DNA of 64,000 bases from Morinoia aosen (taxonomy: Eukaryota; Arthropoda; Malacostraca; Amphipoda; Talitridae): the NCBI GenBank assembly GCA_030386875.1, contig CM059579.1, positions 14,604,484 through 14,668,483 on the forward strand. Direction: 5' to 3'. Below the pieces are notes generated by a model. The model was not told the DNA's origin and searched no databases. It saw nothing but the letters and a program-made list of their open reading frames with translations. A program made the position numbers and the translations under genes. Of this stretch, positions 45,359 through 59,121 are shown piece after piece (position 1 is the stretch's first letter; the number at the start of each line of letters is the position of its first letter).

Positions 45359-48300
45359 GGGGTACGAGAATGTATTTTTACCAAATATTTCGTTAATTTT
45401 TTTCATTCAGTAAGCTACAGTCCGGATAGCCGTGAAGTTCCGTTTTATTTTAATTAAAAAATCATTCATTAAATAACGAATAAAAGCTTAAATTTCTGAC
45501 AGTCTAGGTTTGGTGTCTGTTTATGCCGCTCAATAATTTTGTGGAGGATTTTCTGAAATAAAATGCCAAATATTACACAATTTTCAACTCATACTTTGTG
45601 CCGTTTATTTATTTAGTTAGATTTTAAAAACGCTCTGTTTTTCAAGACAGAATATCCTAAAACAACCATTTACTCATCATAGCAATAACGTTGGGCGATG
45701 TATTGACGAATTTCATGTTAAGTTTTAATTTGTAGGTAAAATGTGGAATCAATTTCAATACACATTCAGCAACACTAAAAATTTCGGGAAAATATCTCGG
45801 TTGAAAACTCCAGCGCTTGTGCTCCAGACGTGGTGATAAATAATATGAGGCCCTGTGCTGTTCGCCTTTTCTTTGGTTGGAATTATATGTGTAGCCGCTT
45901 ACCTTATGCCGTCCCCATGGACGCGTAATCATTTTTAACTTGAATTGACTATGGCCGATGGCTGTGCATGAAAGTTGATCAGTAAAACATCTGTCGATGA
46001 AACAGTAAACCTATTCAATGTTCGCAACGTTCCCCGGGGTGAAAGAATTCTGGAAACAACTTAGGATTCATTTTCGAATTAATTTTTCTGTTCGTTTTTT
46101 TTTCATTGTAAAGTTCGGCTGTTCTTCTTTTTTCATTTTTCAGATAATACAGGGTGTCTCGCATTTGAAGCTCGCATGATAGCACCTTTAAGTACTAGAA
46201 CAAAAACTCTGAACTTCAAGTTAGTGCCCTAATCGGATGCGTTGCGTCATTCTGATAGTTTTTTAACGACTTCAAATGCATTTTTTAAAAATTTTTCCCA
46301 TGTTCTCCCTGTCAAGTGATTGTTTTCCTTAGAGGTAGAAGTGGGTCAGCAGGGCCACCTATTATGTTGGCGTGTGCGACGCGTCAAGGTGTATGTGTGT
46401 TCAATTGTGTGGCACATCTGCATGTAAACGTTTTATTAATGTACTCAGATGATGTTTTTGAAGAGTTTTCCTGCCCAGCCCTAGCGAGCTACTTAACGAA
46501 GAACTTTCCTATACGTTAAAAAGCTATAATTTTGACCTGAATGAGGAACCTAAATCACGTCTGTTGTTTGTCGTTCTGATGTCGCCGTCGACCTGGAAGG
46601 CTAAATAGCCTTTTGATGTGTCCGTCGCAAGTGTTTTTGCTCATTAAGGCTTCACCTGCTGTAAATTTGGACTCAGTACTTCTGAGGAAGCCATACCGCT
46701 TTTTTACGATCAGTTTATGTACAAGAACTGACTAGGAGTCTAATTTATTATTCCTTTAACAAAGGTGCTGATAAATTGGCTTTAGCAAGGAAACGTTAAT
46801 CTTGAACGAAAGTTATTCAAAGCAGATCGTCAACCGAAAAATATCGTCAGTGTGGTTACAATAGTTATGAAATGCTGCGACTCTTATTTCTAATACGTTT
46901 TAGATGTATGTTTGGGAGGGGAATAAAAGTGGTGTGCATGGAGATGGCCCTTGACATTCGTGTAGGGCAATTAAGGGAAATTAGGGCGTTGACGCAGATA
47001 AAAGCTTTGTGCTGGTGATGCACTGCACTGCAATTTTCTGCTTAGCTTTGCGGGCTTAGTTCTCCCCTAAGCTTGTGCGTGTTGAACAGCTCAGTTATGA
47101 AGTTCCTTTTGAGGCTAGCCATTTTCCTCGCTTGTAGTCAACTGCAATTCATTCTCCATTCGTTATTAAGTAGACGTGTTGCGTCTAAGAGACGTAAACT
47201 CGTTTATGCTCTTTTCATTTATTTCATTCTCAACGTTCAACTTTTTATGAGTCTTATTGATCTCAGTTAAGTTGGTGTTGTTCGAAAGCATTCATGCTCA
47301 CTTTCTCATATGAATTGATACATCATACGTATGTTATATTTGACCTTCTTTTACGGTATATGTAATATATGAATTGCGATTCGACTTGAGAATCGTAACT
47401 CATTTAGAAAGACCCTGAGAACTTTCAAAGTTCTGATACCCTAACACGATTCGTGATTTCGTTCATGATTGCTTTATATCGTCAGGTTATTTTTTCCGCT
47501 TCCTAACATTAACTGACAATCTTTTCACTAAATGAACGAATGAATTACTTCCTAAAAGCTTAAATGGATTGCTTCCCTGTGGCTATTAGTCGTTGGCCTA
47601 ACGCTTGCGTCAATTTGTGATCTTTTGTAGAACGTATTGAAATTCCATTATGCTGAGACGCTATTTCAAGCAGTCACTTCATCAGTTGAAAATTTCAGTC
47701 ATCTAAGCTAATTAGTACGTCTCGCGATTGTAAGTAATTACAGTGTTATTCCCAAAATCCTTTTTCTTCATGCATGTATGCCTTTGTTAGCATCTTTTAT
47801 TCTGCATGACATACGAGTATACTGCGTCAGCTGTGCCTTGCTATTGTCTTTTATGTTGAAAATATCGCAATGTATTTGAGCTCCCAGCTCATCGCTTGCT
47901 GCGCCCTATTGATTGCGTCCTCAATACAATTGCAAAACCGAGTGTGCGGTGCTGCTGCATGTTAGACCGTATGATGCACAATGAAGTTATCAGTTTAATA
48001 ACTTTCTGATGGCTTTGTCCTTCAGTGATGTATACATTGAGACCGACTTGTACTCTGCAATGTGTATTAGAATGAAAGTATGGACCAAACGCTAGTTTTG
48101 AAGTTTAATGTTCTATATCCGATTGGCTCTTTTGTAATGCTCTTAATTTTACTCCCGTACATAAGTGCTGATACGTATTTTTGCTTCACGTTACACCCCA
48201 TGTATTTCATTACGTAGAACCAGCCTATCATATGAGTGAAAGGCAACTTTTTGTACTTGGTGTGAGTAGATTCCACCCTTTTCAGTTGCCTCTATGCGGG

Positions 48301-49274
48301 AATTATTATTGATCAATGGCTGATACGTGAACTGTACAACCACTCGCTGTTTTGTATGCGAAGGAAAGAACGATTTGTAAGTTTGTAGCCTTGTGAATGT
48401 ATTTCATTCATTTTACATTCTCAGCATTGTCACCAAGACATTTGTCAAACTGCCTTACCGTCGTTTGTCTGACTGAAGAAGAGATGCAAGTCTAGTTAAT
48501 TAATATGTACGCTATCGAACTCGGTCGTGAATAATGTGTGCCGATAGATTACCAACTCCGCTCAACTGAACTTAGGGAGTCCTGGCTGCGTTACAGCACA
48601 GGCCTAGATGGGATTTTGCTCCAAAGCAGGCTTTTGATAGATTACCTTCATTGGAGAGCGACAGTGTTCCTTTGGTATTGGTTTTATTACTTCCCGACTT
48701 GCACGAGATCGTTGCGTCACAATTCAGTGAAGTTCCGAGCAGGGTGTAATTTGAGGATTGGATGGCAGAAATTAGCAAAAAGTTAAAAAAATTTTTTGAA
48801 TGACCGTAAAAATAGTTCACTTTTTTCCCCATTTTATGATGGATGGTTAATATGAACAATCATATTTAGAGTCATTTGCATGTTTTAAATTTTTTATTGT
48901 GATTTGATCAATGTTTTCACTGTCATTTGGTGAATTTTCAGACTATTTATCAGTAAATAATCAAGGATTTCAAACTTTCAAAAATTGAATTCAGTTTAGT
49001 TAGTGCTTGAGTTCTTAAACAACTTCAAGTTTCCATTGCTCTCTGTAAAATTCAACATTCTTGTCTTTTAAGGATATTCTTTGAATAAACCCAATTGCGT
49101 TACCTTCGAAGTAAAACACACCCTTCATCATTGAAAGAGCATTTAAATGTCCTCACTCTGAGTTTAATACTAGCACTTCTCTCAAATTATCGCATCATAT
49201 AACTATACCTCAAAAATATGAACATAAAATATAAGCAGTGACAAACCTAGTGAATCACAACACAAATGTTGAAA
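45359..49274. other. Intron-like sequence, no gene recognised
   Basis: About 46149-46314 begins ACAGGGTGTCTCGCATTTGA and ends CTTCAAATGC, then CCCTGT, a weak inverted-repeat candidate. No host exon was recognised. Confidence 0.45.
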
Positions 49275-49355
49275 AACCCTTGCAAGCTCAATCGCTTGAA
49301 CTTGAAGTCGAGTGGCGACAGCGTCAGAGCTTTTGTATCGGCCTTCGCACCTCAC
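49275..49355 (-). mobile_element. Relic LINE 3' end
   Basis: On the minus strand this reads AAGGCCGATACAAAAGC, GACGCTGTCGCCACTCGAC, then TTCAAGTTCAAG. The same features, in the same order, form the 3' end of the LINE at 14766. Nothing upstream of the terminal 80 bp is recognisable. Confidence 0.7.
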
Positions 49356-52184
49356 AACTTTCGAGATCGGACTGTCCGAAATCCGAATGTCTGAGAGACG
49401 CATACCATTATACGCTAAAATAATAATCATCCAGAGGAGGTATAAATTCAAGGCGTTAATATTTATGAGTGTTGAGGAAATTACCAAATGAAGCAATGAA
49501 TTTGAACAACTTGGATGGATTGATATAGAGGTGCAAAACTTATATTTTACATTTCTAATTATTTCTAATTAATACGAGAACCTGTAAAAAAGAGCGCATT
49601 TCAGAATTGCGCAAAAAATACAATATTTCCCTCATAGTCTCGCTGCTAACTCAATTCTATATATGCATGTTATTTGGAGTATTTAGCTATAATGTTCATA
49701 GCATTTTGCAAACACTTTAATTTTATGAAAAGAATAGAGACATCCCTTTTCGCTAAGCCCGTGTAGCTAAAATATAATTTTCCTCAGGTGCCGGTGACAG
49801 TACTAATGAGTGTAAAAAAGTTGTATAATCTCACTGTTTGAAGTATATTGAAAATGAGGTATCATTGTAGTAGAAATAAAAAATTTTTATGGGCACACAC
49901 AAGATCTAGATGGGTAAATTCACAAGGTGGTGCATCCTGCATTGCAGGTAATTATTACATGCTCATAATCGAAACATGATTGTTCAGAAAGATATGCTAT
50001 TTGATAATATTTTCCACCAATTAAAATCTTTACGTGCTCTGTCAAACTATTCGAGCATCCATTGCCTTCAGTTTTGATGGGCTCTGCACACAAATCTTCA
50101 ATTATTTCTGTAATATCGCAAAAGTCTTCGAACCTGATTTAGTTGGACGAACGTGCAACGTATGCTATAAAGTATCTCGCTCTCAACATGAATTTGCATT
50201 TATTCATATGTATACCAAATGAAATTGGAAAGCGTCATTTGAAAAAACTTATTTCCGATCTTAGAAAACAAAAAATAGGGAAATAAAATGTTATTTGCAG
50301 GCCATTACTTGCAAGGCACTCTTCTATTTTTGTAACTTGTGAATATAATGTGAGACAAAAAAATAATTCTGAGCAGTTTGTTTCCAAAAAAATGTACAAA
50401 ACGATCATTTTGTTTATAAAATATCATGCAATAAAGATACATAATAGATGAGCATGCTTGTATCTTAATACTCATTTCAATTGTCGAAAACAATTATTGA
50501 GAGAAAAGAGTAAAAAAAGCTTTAGCTCTCATGCAGTAGTCGAGGTTTCATAATTCGTATAGCTACAAATTAAAATAATATAATACCAGTGACGATGCAT
50601 TGTTGACAACATTTTTATTAGTGCGCACTTACGTTGAAATATGAGCTTAGGAACTTGGATATCAGGGGTTAATAATGAAAATAGTATATCGATTGAAAAA
50701 TTCTGCGCTTATGAGTATGAGGTCGTCATTCGACATCTTTTATTCCTACGTATCAAATATGCATGTAAACGATTTGAAAAAATGAAATAGCCTAGCTACA
50801 GATTTTTCGTGGAAGTTTATCAAGTGGCTTTGATTAAAATATGTTTGTCAAATCAAACCATTTATATTTTATGGCAAATCAAGATTTTTTTAATGTAAAA
50901 CATCATGTGAACTTATTCTTTTGTAGTTAATAAATAAAAATCTAGCCAAAATTGTCTAATAGGTAGTCGTATTTATCACAAAATAATTATTACACTTTAT
51001 TAGACTTTGTCTTAAGTAAATGCAGTAGCCCGTGGGATATATAGCATTGATGACCTTATTGTTTTTGTGCTCATGTCACTAGAAAATTAGAGTATTTCAT
51101 TCACAAATGTGAGCACTGAAATTAAATGGTCTAAATGGTTTTAATTTGTCTTACAGACTTTTGTAGCTATTTTAGATGAATGAGTCGCGAATCGAACTTT
51201 TTACATTTCTATTCCCGATGAATGATGTGAAAACATAGTCATTTATTTGGCTGGCAAAATCTTGATTATCATTAACTTGATATAACGAATTTCTATTCAT
51301 AAATAAAAATTCGCAATCTAAGCACTTCAATGCAAACATATATATTATGGGATTTTACGAACAATATAAGGGTAAAACTTGATTTACATTTCAACTATTT
51401 CGTACCACGTTCATGGGATTCAAATTTTATATATCTCATTACAATGCAATACATCATTATATCCTTAATTTAACGTCAGTACATTACACCGCATACACAC
51501 TGAAAAATTGTTGCTGCAGGATAGAAACATCGGAATGATGTCAAAGGAACTTCTCCGCACTCCGTAGTTCATTTACATTCAGCAAGTGGTTTTTATGCCC
51601 TGAACTTGATCGCAAGGCTAATTTCTTCCTTTGAAAAGACTGGAGTTTATTCTGTCTGCTACGGTGTGCAGGGAACAATAACGAATAAAAGTACTTATAA
51701 ATATTTTTTTTCCATGAAAAATTACCTCTTCGTAAAGCTGAAAGTTTTTTCTTTCCAATGACATTAGGATACGCCCAAATACTGAAAGAATTATGGTGTA
51801 AAAATGCATTTTAATACGATGTGTAATCATTTGAACGAACGTAAGTTCATTTCACGTTCGTTTTGACGTCACGGACTCACGGGCTCACAGCGATTCAGTT
51901 ACCTTCAAACTGTCGTACGGGGATTATGTCGACGCTCTGTCTTATCGTAGTTTATTCTTCGACTTTTCATGGGAAAGCTGCATGAAATTAGCGTTTTCAT
52001 GATTTGTCCCGTATTATAACATGTTAATTACCTATTTGTGGTCACTATTGATCGAAAATAGGGTGCCGATTGAAATTTTCAGGAAGGATAGAAATAGTTC
52101 ACAAAAGTTCGTGTGACTGCTACTCATAGTTCAGATGTGCCATTGTGTCTGGTCATAATAAAGTTCCCTGATATTCCACCTTGG
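49356..52184. other. AT-rich block, no gene recognised
   Basis: Rich in both A and T and free of family-A copies. ORFs are short and featureless. Confidence 0.5.
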
Positions 52185-52486
52185 TTCCGAGCTGGAGCTT
52201 AGGTGGGCCTACATTTTGTTAAAATTGAATAGTTAATTTTGTTTTATTAAGTACTCTTTTCGTTTGACTGCAGTCTTCTTTTGAACCCTTAATACTTTTT
52301 TCTTCATTTTCATTTTGATTCACATACTTTTTCGATCTTGTTATTTCCATACGCAGTGTATTGAGGACAAACCTTAAAAATAGATTTCTAGTTCCTGTGA
52401 TTCTATCCTAAATGGTGCCTTATTTCTTCCTGTATTTGGAACACTTTCGTTATGGAAGCTTAAATTAAGTTATCTAATCTAATCTG
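52185..52486 (+). mobile_element. Diverged family-A retroposon copy
   Basis: GGTTCCGAGCTGGAGCTTAG, AAAATTGAATAGTTAATTTT, CTAAATGGTGCC and TAAATTAAGTTATCTAATCT follow the family order. The 5' hairpin region is missing. Confidence 0.75.
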
Positions 52487-53907
52487 CTGCATCGTATCTG
52501 CTAGGAATAGATTTTTTTTGTGTCGATCAATGTGCCCTTTGGTAGGCGTGAGGCAGAAATTCCTTCTGACAGCCTGCTCTTGTTGTTAATTAGTTCACCT
52601 TGATTCTAAATTGTATCAAAAGATATTTTTATTGATCACTTTCCTTACTACTACTTCTCTAAATTACGCGTATGATTTGACGTGATCTCAACCCGTTTAA
52701 AAGTCGTTAATTTTGTGTATGTGATTCGACACAACTAATGTTTCAAATACGCTTTTGATTCTATTTTTGAAGGAAATTTGCCTTCAGTTCTGAAAGTATA
52801 AAACCCTAATCACGTATATTTACAGCATTGGCTCCGGTATGATGAAATTGTAACTTGACACGCGTGTAGCAATTATAGGTCTTCTGCTTTGCTCGAGTTT
52901 CGGCAAGTTGGTTGTATGTATTGCTTGTCTTCTCTGCTGCTGTCACTCGAGCTCTGCCTTGCTCAAGCTGGCATGCTTCCTGCATAAGCAAGCAGGCTCC
53001 CTGCCCTAACTTTTTGTGAGTTTTTAGTCCCTTGTGCAGCTAGCTTCGCATTGTGCTGTGGATCTAGACGGTATCAGAACATATTTCCGCCTTAGATAGT
53101 CCTTTGGATAAAACTTACGTTTCATGGTAGAAAAGAAGTGATATGTTTGCGAATGATTCCAAAGTTTTGTGACAAAAGAAAAGGCTTTTGCTATATCGAG
53201 TATCAGAATTTTTTGGTCTGCATCTTTGGGGATTCGAAAGAACGATAAAATAGGTGACTAGTAAGACATCTAGTATCACTATCTAAGGACTACTGCTAGT
53301 CTCCGAAATTTATTATAAATTCATATAATTGAGAAAGGAACTCAACAAAGGATGATCTTGATAGAATATCTCAACAGGCAGCACTTTTGATGTGCATTTC
53401 GATACCTTCGGCATGAAGTGTTTTGAATTACGAGTATTTATTATAACGGAGTTCAAGTGGGTGAACTCAACTTTATGGGCTTTAACCGTGGTTGATGAAG
53501 TGATGGAATTCTAGATGCAATAAAATCAGAGCTACTTGCATCATCTATCAATAAAATGCTCCCTGTGCGGAAGACGCGTGCTAGCTATACAACTGTGATA
53601 TTATTTACGTCTACTGAGCTTTGGTTCATATCGGCTGGAGAAATCATCGCTCCTTCCCCGGAGTTCAAATTTCATGGTTCAGTGTTCCTTGCTGAGTGCT
53701 TTTTATCCGAGAAGAATTCTGAGCGACCGCCTGGTGTGTTCCCCTTCAAGTCTACGATGATGGCGTGGGGTTCTACGGCCTGTCACCTGCTGCGCATCTG
53801 AAGGCTTTAAAAAAGTAATATTACTGTAGTTATTAACTAGGCTGAATAATGCATAGATCATTGAATTTATCGGATGATAAATTAATTGAGTTATAGAATT
53901 TTTTCTT
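52487..53907. other. Intron-like sequence, no gene recognised
   Basis: No coding or repeat structure recognised. Confidence 0.45.
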
Positions 53908-54152
53908 GCAAATGCAACCCATCCTCGAGAAATCGTAGAAAATACACTTCGCTACTGTTGATGTTGCATCAGTACGATTCTAAGAAACAGATACGAGAAT
54001 CAAAGTTTAATAATAATGCATGCAACAGTGGAGGTAGCGAATTTATTCCTGCAGATGCAACCCACCCATGAGAAATCATAGAAAACACAATTCGCTACTG
54101 TTGATGTTGCAACAGTACGAGTGTAAGGAACGGAAACGAGAATCAAGCTTTC
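53908..54152. repeat. Tandem duplication, unit about 144 bp
   Basis: GCAAATGCAACCCATCC to ACGAGAATCAAAGTTT at 53908-54010 is repeated with changes at 54052-54152. Between them a segment reads as an inverted copy of the CGCTACTGTTG...TGCA portion. Confidence 0.9.
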
Positions 54153-54261
54153 ATTGTCGAGGGAGGCATGCTTGCAGCCGCCGCACGACACGGCGTGCTT
54201 GTCTGGGGAGCGGTGCTGCGGCCGACCTTCGTTCTCCGTGGCTGTCGACAAAGCTGGTCTT

Positions 54262-54436
54262 GCTGTTACTGCTGCTTGTGTTGGTGTTGTCACTGCTTGT
54301 GTTGGTGTTGTCACTGCTTGTGTTGGTGTTGTCACTGCTTGTGTTGATGTTGTCACTGCGTGTGTTGGTGTTGTCACTGCGTGTGTTGGTGTTGTCACTG
54401 TGTGTGTTGGTGTTGTCACTGCTGGTGGTGGTTGTC
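54262..54436. repeat. 21-bp minisatellite (CACTGCTTGTGTTGGTGTTGT)
   Basis: About eight copies of a 21-bp unit. Because 21 is divisible by 3, each frame gives a seven-residue protein repeat (for example LLVLVLS). This produces ORFs of 139-200 aa that I do not consider genes. Confidence 0.96.
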
Positions 54437-56671
54437 ATTGCTTGTGGTATAATTGCTCCTGCTATGACAGCCTTTGTTTGTGTTTGTCGCTACAAAAGCG
54501 GCGGCTGCTTATTGGTTGTACTGACCTATACACCCAGTCAGCGAGTCGTAATGGTGTTCAAGAGATATTTAAACCCACGTGTTGTTCTGCCAGTCTACAG
54601 GACATCGGGCTTAATTGCACGTTGAAAAAAGAATGTGCGAGCAAGGACGCAGAATTACCGAGAGTACAGAAGTCAACACTTAGATGTGCTTGGTTGCTAC
54701 TTGGATCTGCGTGGTGCTTGCGTCTTGATGTCGGGCGTTTACATTGTTTTGCATGAAATTTATTTCGTACAGATTTTTATGAGTTTGCATTACTGTAAGC
54801 CTTTTAGTGAATAGTTGTCTACGAGCGATGTTCAAGTAATTTAGTGACTGTTTAGTGACAGGTTACAAGTGTTATTATATTAATTTAATTTGGCCTGGCT
54901 GCTACAACCCAGTCTTTAAAAAGCGTTTGAGCGTCTGATGCATTATTGTATTGGAGGAAAGTTACGTCGAAGAGAACAAATTTGCAAGGCTTATGGGTGT
55001 AGAAGCAGGAGGGATATTTGTACGTACATTACACATTTCAAAAGTGGGAAGAGAAAGTAATCGACCAAATATTACCGTCTTCAGTTGAATTTTAGTCTAG
55101 GATTACGTGAAGCTAACATTAGGATTGAGCGGCCGGCCGTCACGCACAACGAGCAGTATAGATGGATGAAGAGCGATTGTGATGGATTCGGCTGCAGCCG
55201 AGTACCGTGGTTCGTGTTGGCGAGAAATTATGAATAGGTGTCTACATTTACCGCAACGCAGGTAATCCAGGTTGTTCCTTCTGCAACCGCAAGAATTAAA
55301 TCATTTGGCTTGAACGCTACATTTTTAGTCTTCTTGCGTTATGGTCTTCTTATTCAACACGTTCTCCGCGTATTGGGCCTTATGTGTACCAATAGGCTAA
55401 TTGCTCATTTACGTACCGGTATAAATGAATGACATTTCATTCATTTCACGACCGTTTCAAGAAATGACTATCATCATACGAGGTGAAATGTTATCATGCA
55501 ATTTATTTTTCATATTTCTTAGGAAGGATAAAAATGCATTTGAGCAGTTATGTCGATTTCCCTTTTCTGTTATTCACAACCTTCTCAAATCAACCGTTAA
55601 CACTCGCAGAAACACGGTGAACGTTTTAAGTTATTGATATTCCAACTTTTCGGCTCCAATTATGTTTCTATTAAGGTAGATGTTTTCAATCCCACTGCCA
55701 TGGCATCAATTGTTATAGACCTACTTAGGTTGAGATTTTCTGATCGTGCTGTAGCGCCATCTTCTCGTGTTATTTACTCTTCAATGCTACGTGATCAACA
55801 TGAGATTTTTTCGTGGTATTGTTTCAAGAATGTGTGTGGAACGCGGTACGCTCGGTTCGTTATCTCATCAGATTTTTTTTTATCATCATTTTCTTGTCAC
55901 TGCAATATTTCGTTTATCATTCAGAAGATAGGTAAGTCATCCGTAGTCTATATCGAATTTATCCTGTAATATGATTCACCATATCAAGGCTTCAAAGTTT
56001 CAAGGTATTTAAGGTAGCGGGAATTATCGTGAGGTAGCACTCTAATATTTTCAACTTCAATAACGTCAGCAACAACTTGCTACTTCATCCTTAGCAGGGA
56101 AGTAAGACAACCTGAAATGTTCATGATTTAATCACTAAAAAGAAAGAATTACGGAATTACCTACCGCATCAAAGATATGCCTATCACATCAAAGATTCAC
56201 TTACTACAGCAAAGATGATCCTAAGCATAAAAAAAAATTCTACGCGTGAAAGACGATCCTACGTGTAAATCAGAGGTGAGAATAGGGTTTATGTGAACAC
56301 GTAGGTAATGACACATAGCTTTGCTCGTAGGTTCTTAGTTTTCAATTGGAATGGGAGTTTTTGATTCGTTGCACGTCTCTTGGATTTGGTTATTTAATGA
56401 CAACAAAGATTTCATAAAGAAAGTTCCTACCAAGTTCCATGCTCAATCACGGGCGTGATACCAGAGCTGGCGTTAGAGCGTACTCTACTGTCTCACTTGA
56501 CCATGGGTTTCGTCGTATGTAAGAGCGTTATGAGATGATTAATAACACTTGGATTCTTTCGTTTCAACGCTACGTATTCAGTTTTCCAATCGAGATTTGT
56601 CTAAGTTTTACTTGGATCATTTTGAAGTGAAAATCTAGTATGCGGACGCGATGAATGTTCCATGTTGATAC
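54437..56671. other. Intron-like sequence, no gene recognised
   Basis: A 111-aa ORF at 55634-55969 (+) ends near a donor-like GATAG|GTAAGT at about 55930, but its product is not recognisable. Loose 22-bp repeats (CATCAAAGAT) lie near 56165-56215. Confidence 0.45.
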
Positions 56672-56765
56672 AGTCGCGTCACACGTTGCAGGATAGCGTT
56701 TCGTTGCGCCACACGTTGCAGGATAGCGTTTCGTTGCGCCACACGCTGCAGGATTGCGTTCCGTT
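56672..56765. repeat. 30-bp tandem repeat, three copies
   Basis: GCGCCACACGTTGCAGGATA followed by GCGTTTCGTT, repeated three times with few changes. A 10-codon period makes the RHTLQDSVSL-type ORF repeat. Confidence 0.95.
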
Positions 56766-59091
56766 TTGTACCCTGTGCTCTCCGCTGCTGACGGCTGCTC
56801 CTGCAGTGCGAAAGCGACCTTCTCCGCGCGCCGCAAGCGTCCAATTCCTTTTTTGCCTAGAGTTTTCTGGACAATTTTCTGCCGACCGCACTTCCCGTTC
56901 TTTTTTATCGAAGCTTTCCATTTCCAGGGCGTGATGTGTTTTTTTTTTATACTCTCGTGAGTTGTTTTCGAACAAAATTTTGAATCTCGCTAGTAAGGCT
57001 AAGATTTGGGTATTTATTCGACCATATGAGGTTGAGCTGCGCTGCGCTTTGTCCGGCCTCAAGGTTTGGACCAACGGTCATTCGGTACGCTCAGCACCAC
57101 CCTACCCTCGCCCAGACGTCACCTATTGTGTTGCAACCTTATTATTCCACATGGTTGCTGCATGCCACTTTTTGTTTCGACTCAGATAAATTCTGAAATT
57201 TCAGCTTGTGTTAGCGAATTTACAACCTGGACTTAGGGCTACTAAACAGACTCGAGTGCTAGCAGAAACCAGGTACATGATTACTTCCCAGTCTTTGACG
57301 AAAACTCATCTGCATATGTCTAAGGCCGAACGCCTAATGCTATTCTGGAGATGAGGGGCTGTTGCAGCTTAGAATAGTGAGTAGTGGCCGTGAATTTCTC
57401 CCTGAAATCATTGACTGTCACTTCATTTTTGGCATGAACGCCTATAAATAAATTCCATTGACGTCAGCAGCTTGCATAGCTTAAAACTGTTCAACAGTGC
57501 AATTCAAAATTATATGTACTCAAAAACGAGTTACATCATTGAGACGGAGTGTTAGTATTTATACCCAGCTAAATTTTTCCCTCTTTTGTGCGTTTTTTTA
57601 CGCGTATTTCCTTACCAAGTTAGTAAGCTGTTTAATGTTCAGTGGTGTTTTGTTAAACTCTATATTAGTTCAACTTAGTTTTTATTTTTATCACGAATTA
57701 TAACTACGTGAAATTAGTTCTTATCTTCTTCAAGCTCGTTATAATATAGTAATCGCCAGAAGTTATTATCAACAATATGAATTAAAGTTTATGAAACATC
57801 AGTTACGAATTTTTGTCATCCAAGATCAGAATATATCAACAAGAACACTGGCCGATTTATCATTCTAATTTACATACATTTCGCTTTTAACTCGAGTAAT
57901 GGTGATTTTTTTACTCTATTGCTATACGCTAACATAGAAAGAGAGAAAAGTCGAATAAAACTTATGAAAGTTGAACAGTCGTTTGTTCGTAAATGGACGG
58001 AGTAAATGCGCTGCATATGTCTGGATTCTCGTCTAACATATACTAAATAATAGACTGATTCTAGTTCCCAATTTGGTTCTTCCGTGTTTCGTATGCAGTT
58101 TCACACTCTCCACATTCATTGCTTGTGAGTACGGTCCGGTTAGAAAAAGTAACATGCGTCAATCAAGGAATTATTTGTTGTATAATTATACGGAATACTA
58201 CTTATTTGCGTTAAGACTCCTAATGGGTCCACTCAATTTGCCAGACTATGATCATACTTGTATTAGTTCAGTTTCAAATGCAATTTCAACATGGGCTATA
58301 CTTGTACCGTATGACTCCTTTATCCCCCTTTTTTAAATTATTAGTAAATATAGATCAGGTAACAATTACCAACTCCGTCATGGGCTTGGCTTCTATATTC
58401 AAATTTTAAATTTATTTTTAGGAGTTTTCCAGTATCTTTCCAATCTTTTAGCTACTTTCTGAGGTCTGAAATTTCCTGAGTTGAGCAAAATTTGCAATAA
58501 AACACAAAGCAAAATTTTTCAGATAATGTATATGTATATATATTTAAAGTACGTACGAACAGCATACTATTTCGTAATGATAACGTGTGATTTAACGGAG
58601 TAGTTACGGTTGCACGTGATACAAAGGTTACGAAAGAAAGGCGTTCTTGTTTTTGTAAAGGTGACTAGTTTTGTTTCTTTCATATTACCATGGCTTTTCA
58701 CGGGTAGTTGTGAAATGTGCCAACTTTTTTTGTAGTATCGCAGTGGACAAGGCGTTGGTCGAACAGGATTTGAAAATGTATTGTACTTTCATAGGAGTCA
58801 GTTAATTTCAGGGAAGACTCTTCAGTTCCCTTGTACGCGAAACTTGTATTGTCTTGCCCAAAATAAAACCACTCAATCCCTCCTGGCCTCAAATCAGGTA
58901 AATTCCGAATCGCAAAGAATCTGTACGACTGTAATCGGTCAGCATCAGATCATCCTGCCAAGCAACATCCCTTGTGGAATCAAACGACTTTTTCCACGCT
59001 GCGCTCAGCTGACAGTTCAGCTCGCGTGGCCACGTTGCAGCCAGCTTGGTCCTCTGCTTCGTACGTGGCCGCAGCGGCGGCGGCCAGCTCA
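56766..59091. other. Intron-like sequence, no gene recognised
   Basis: A GC-rich stretch at about 58970-59090 encodes an Ala-rich run. No exon recognised. Confidence 0.45.
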
Positions 59092-59121
59092 CCTGTTCCT
59101 CAAGGTTCCATATTAGGTCCT

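Noticed and set aside
46149-46314. A possible MITE with ACAGGG ends and GCATTTGAAG/CTTCAAATGC inverted repeats.
   Set aside because: The terminal repeats match only in part and the flanks show neither TA nor 8-bp duplication.
54068-54756. Overlapping ORFs of 139-200 aa on both strands.
   Set aside because: Their length comes from the 21-bp array, whose unit lacks stops. The products are Leu/Val, Thr/Asn or Cys/Val/Gly repeats of low complexity.
55395-55432. LIAHLRTGINE, containing AHLR as in the next MXD exon.
   Set aside because: No acceptor at the right place, and the following residues lack CLE and the rest of helix 1.
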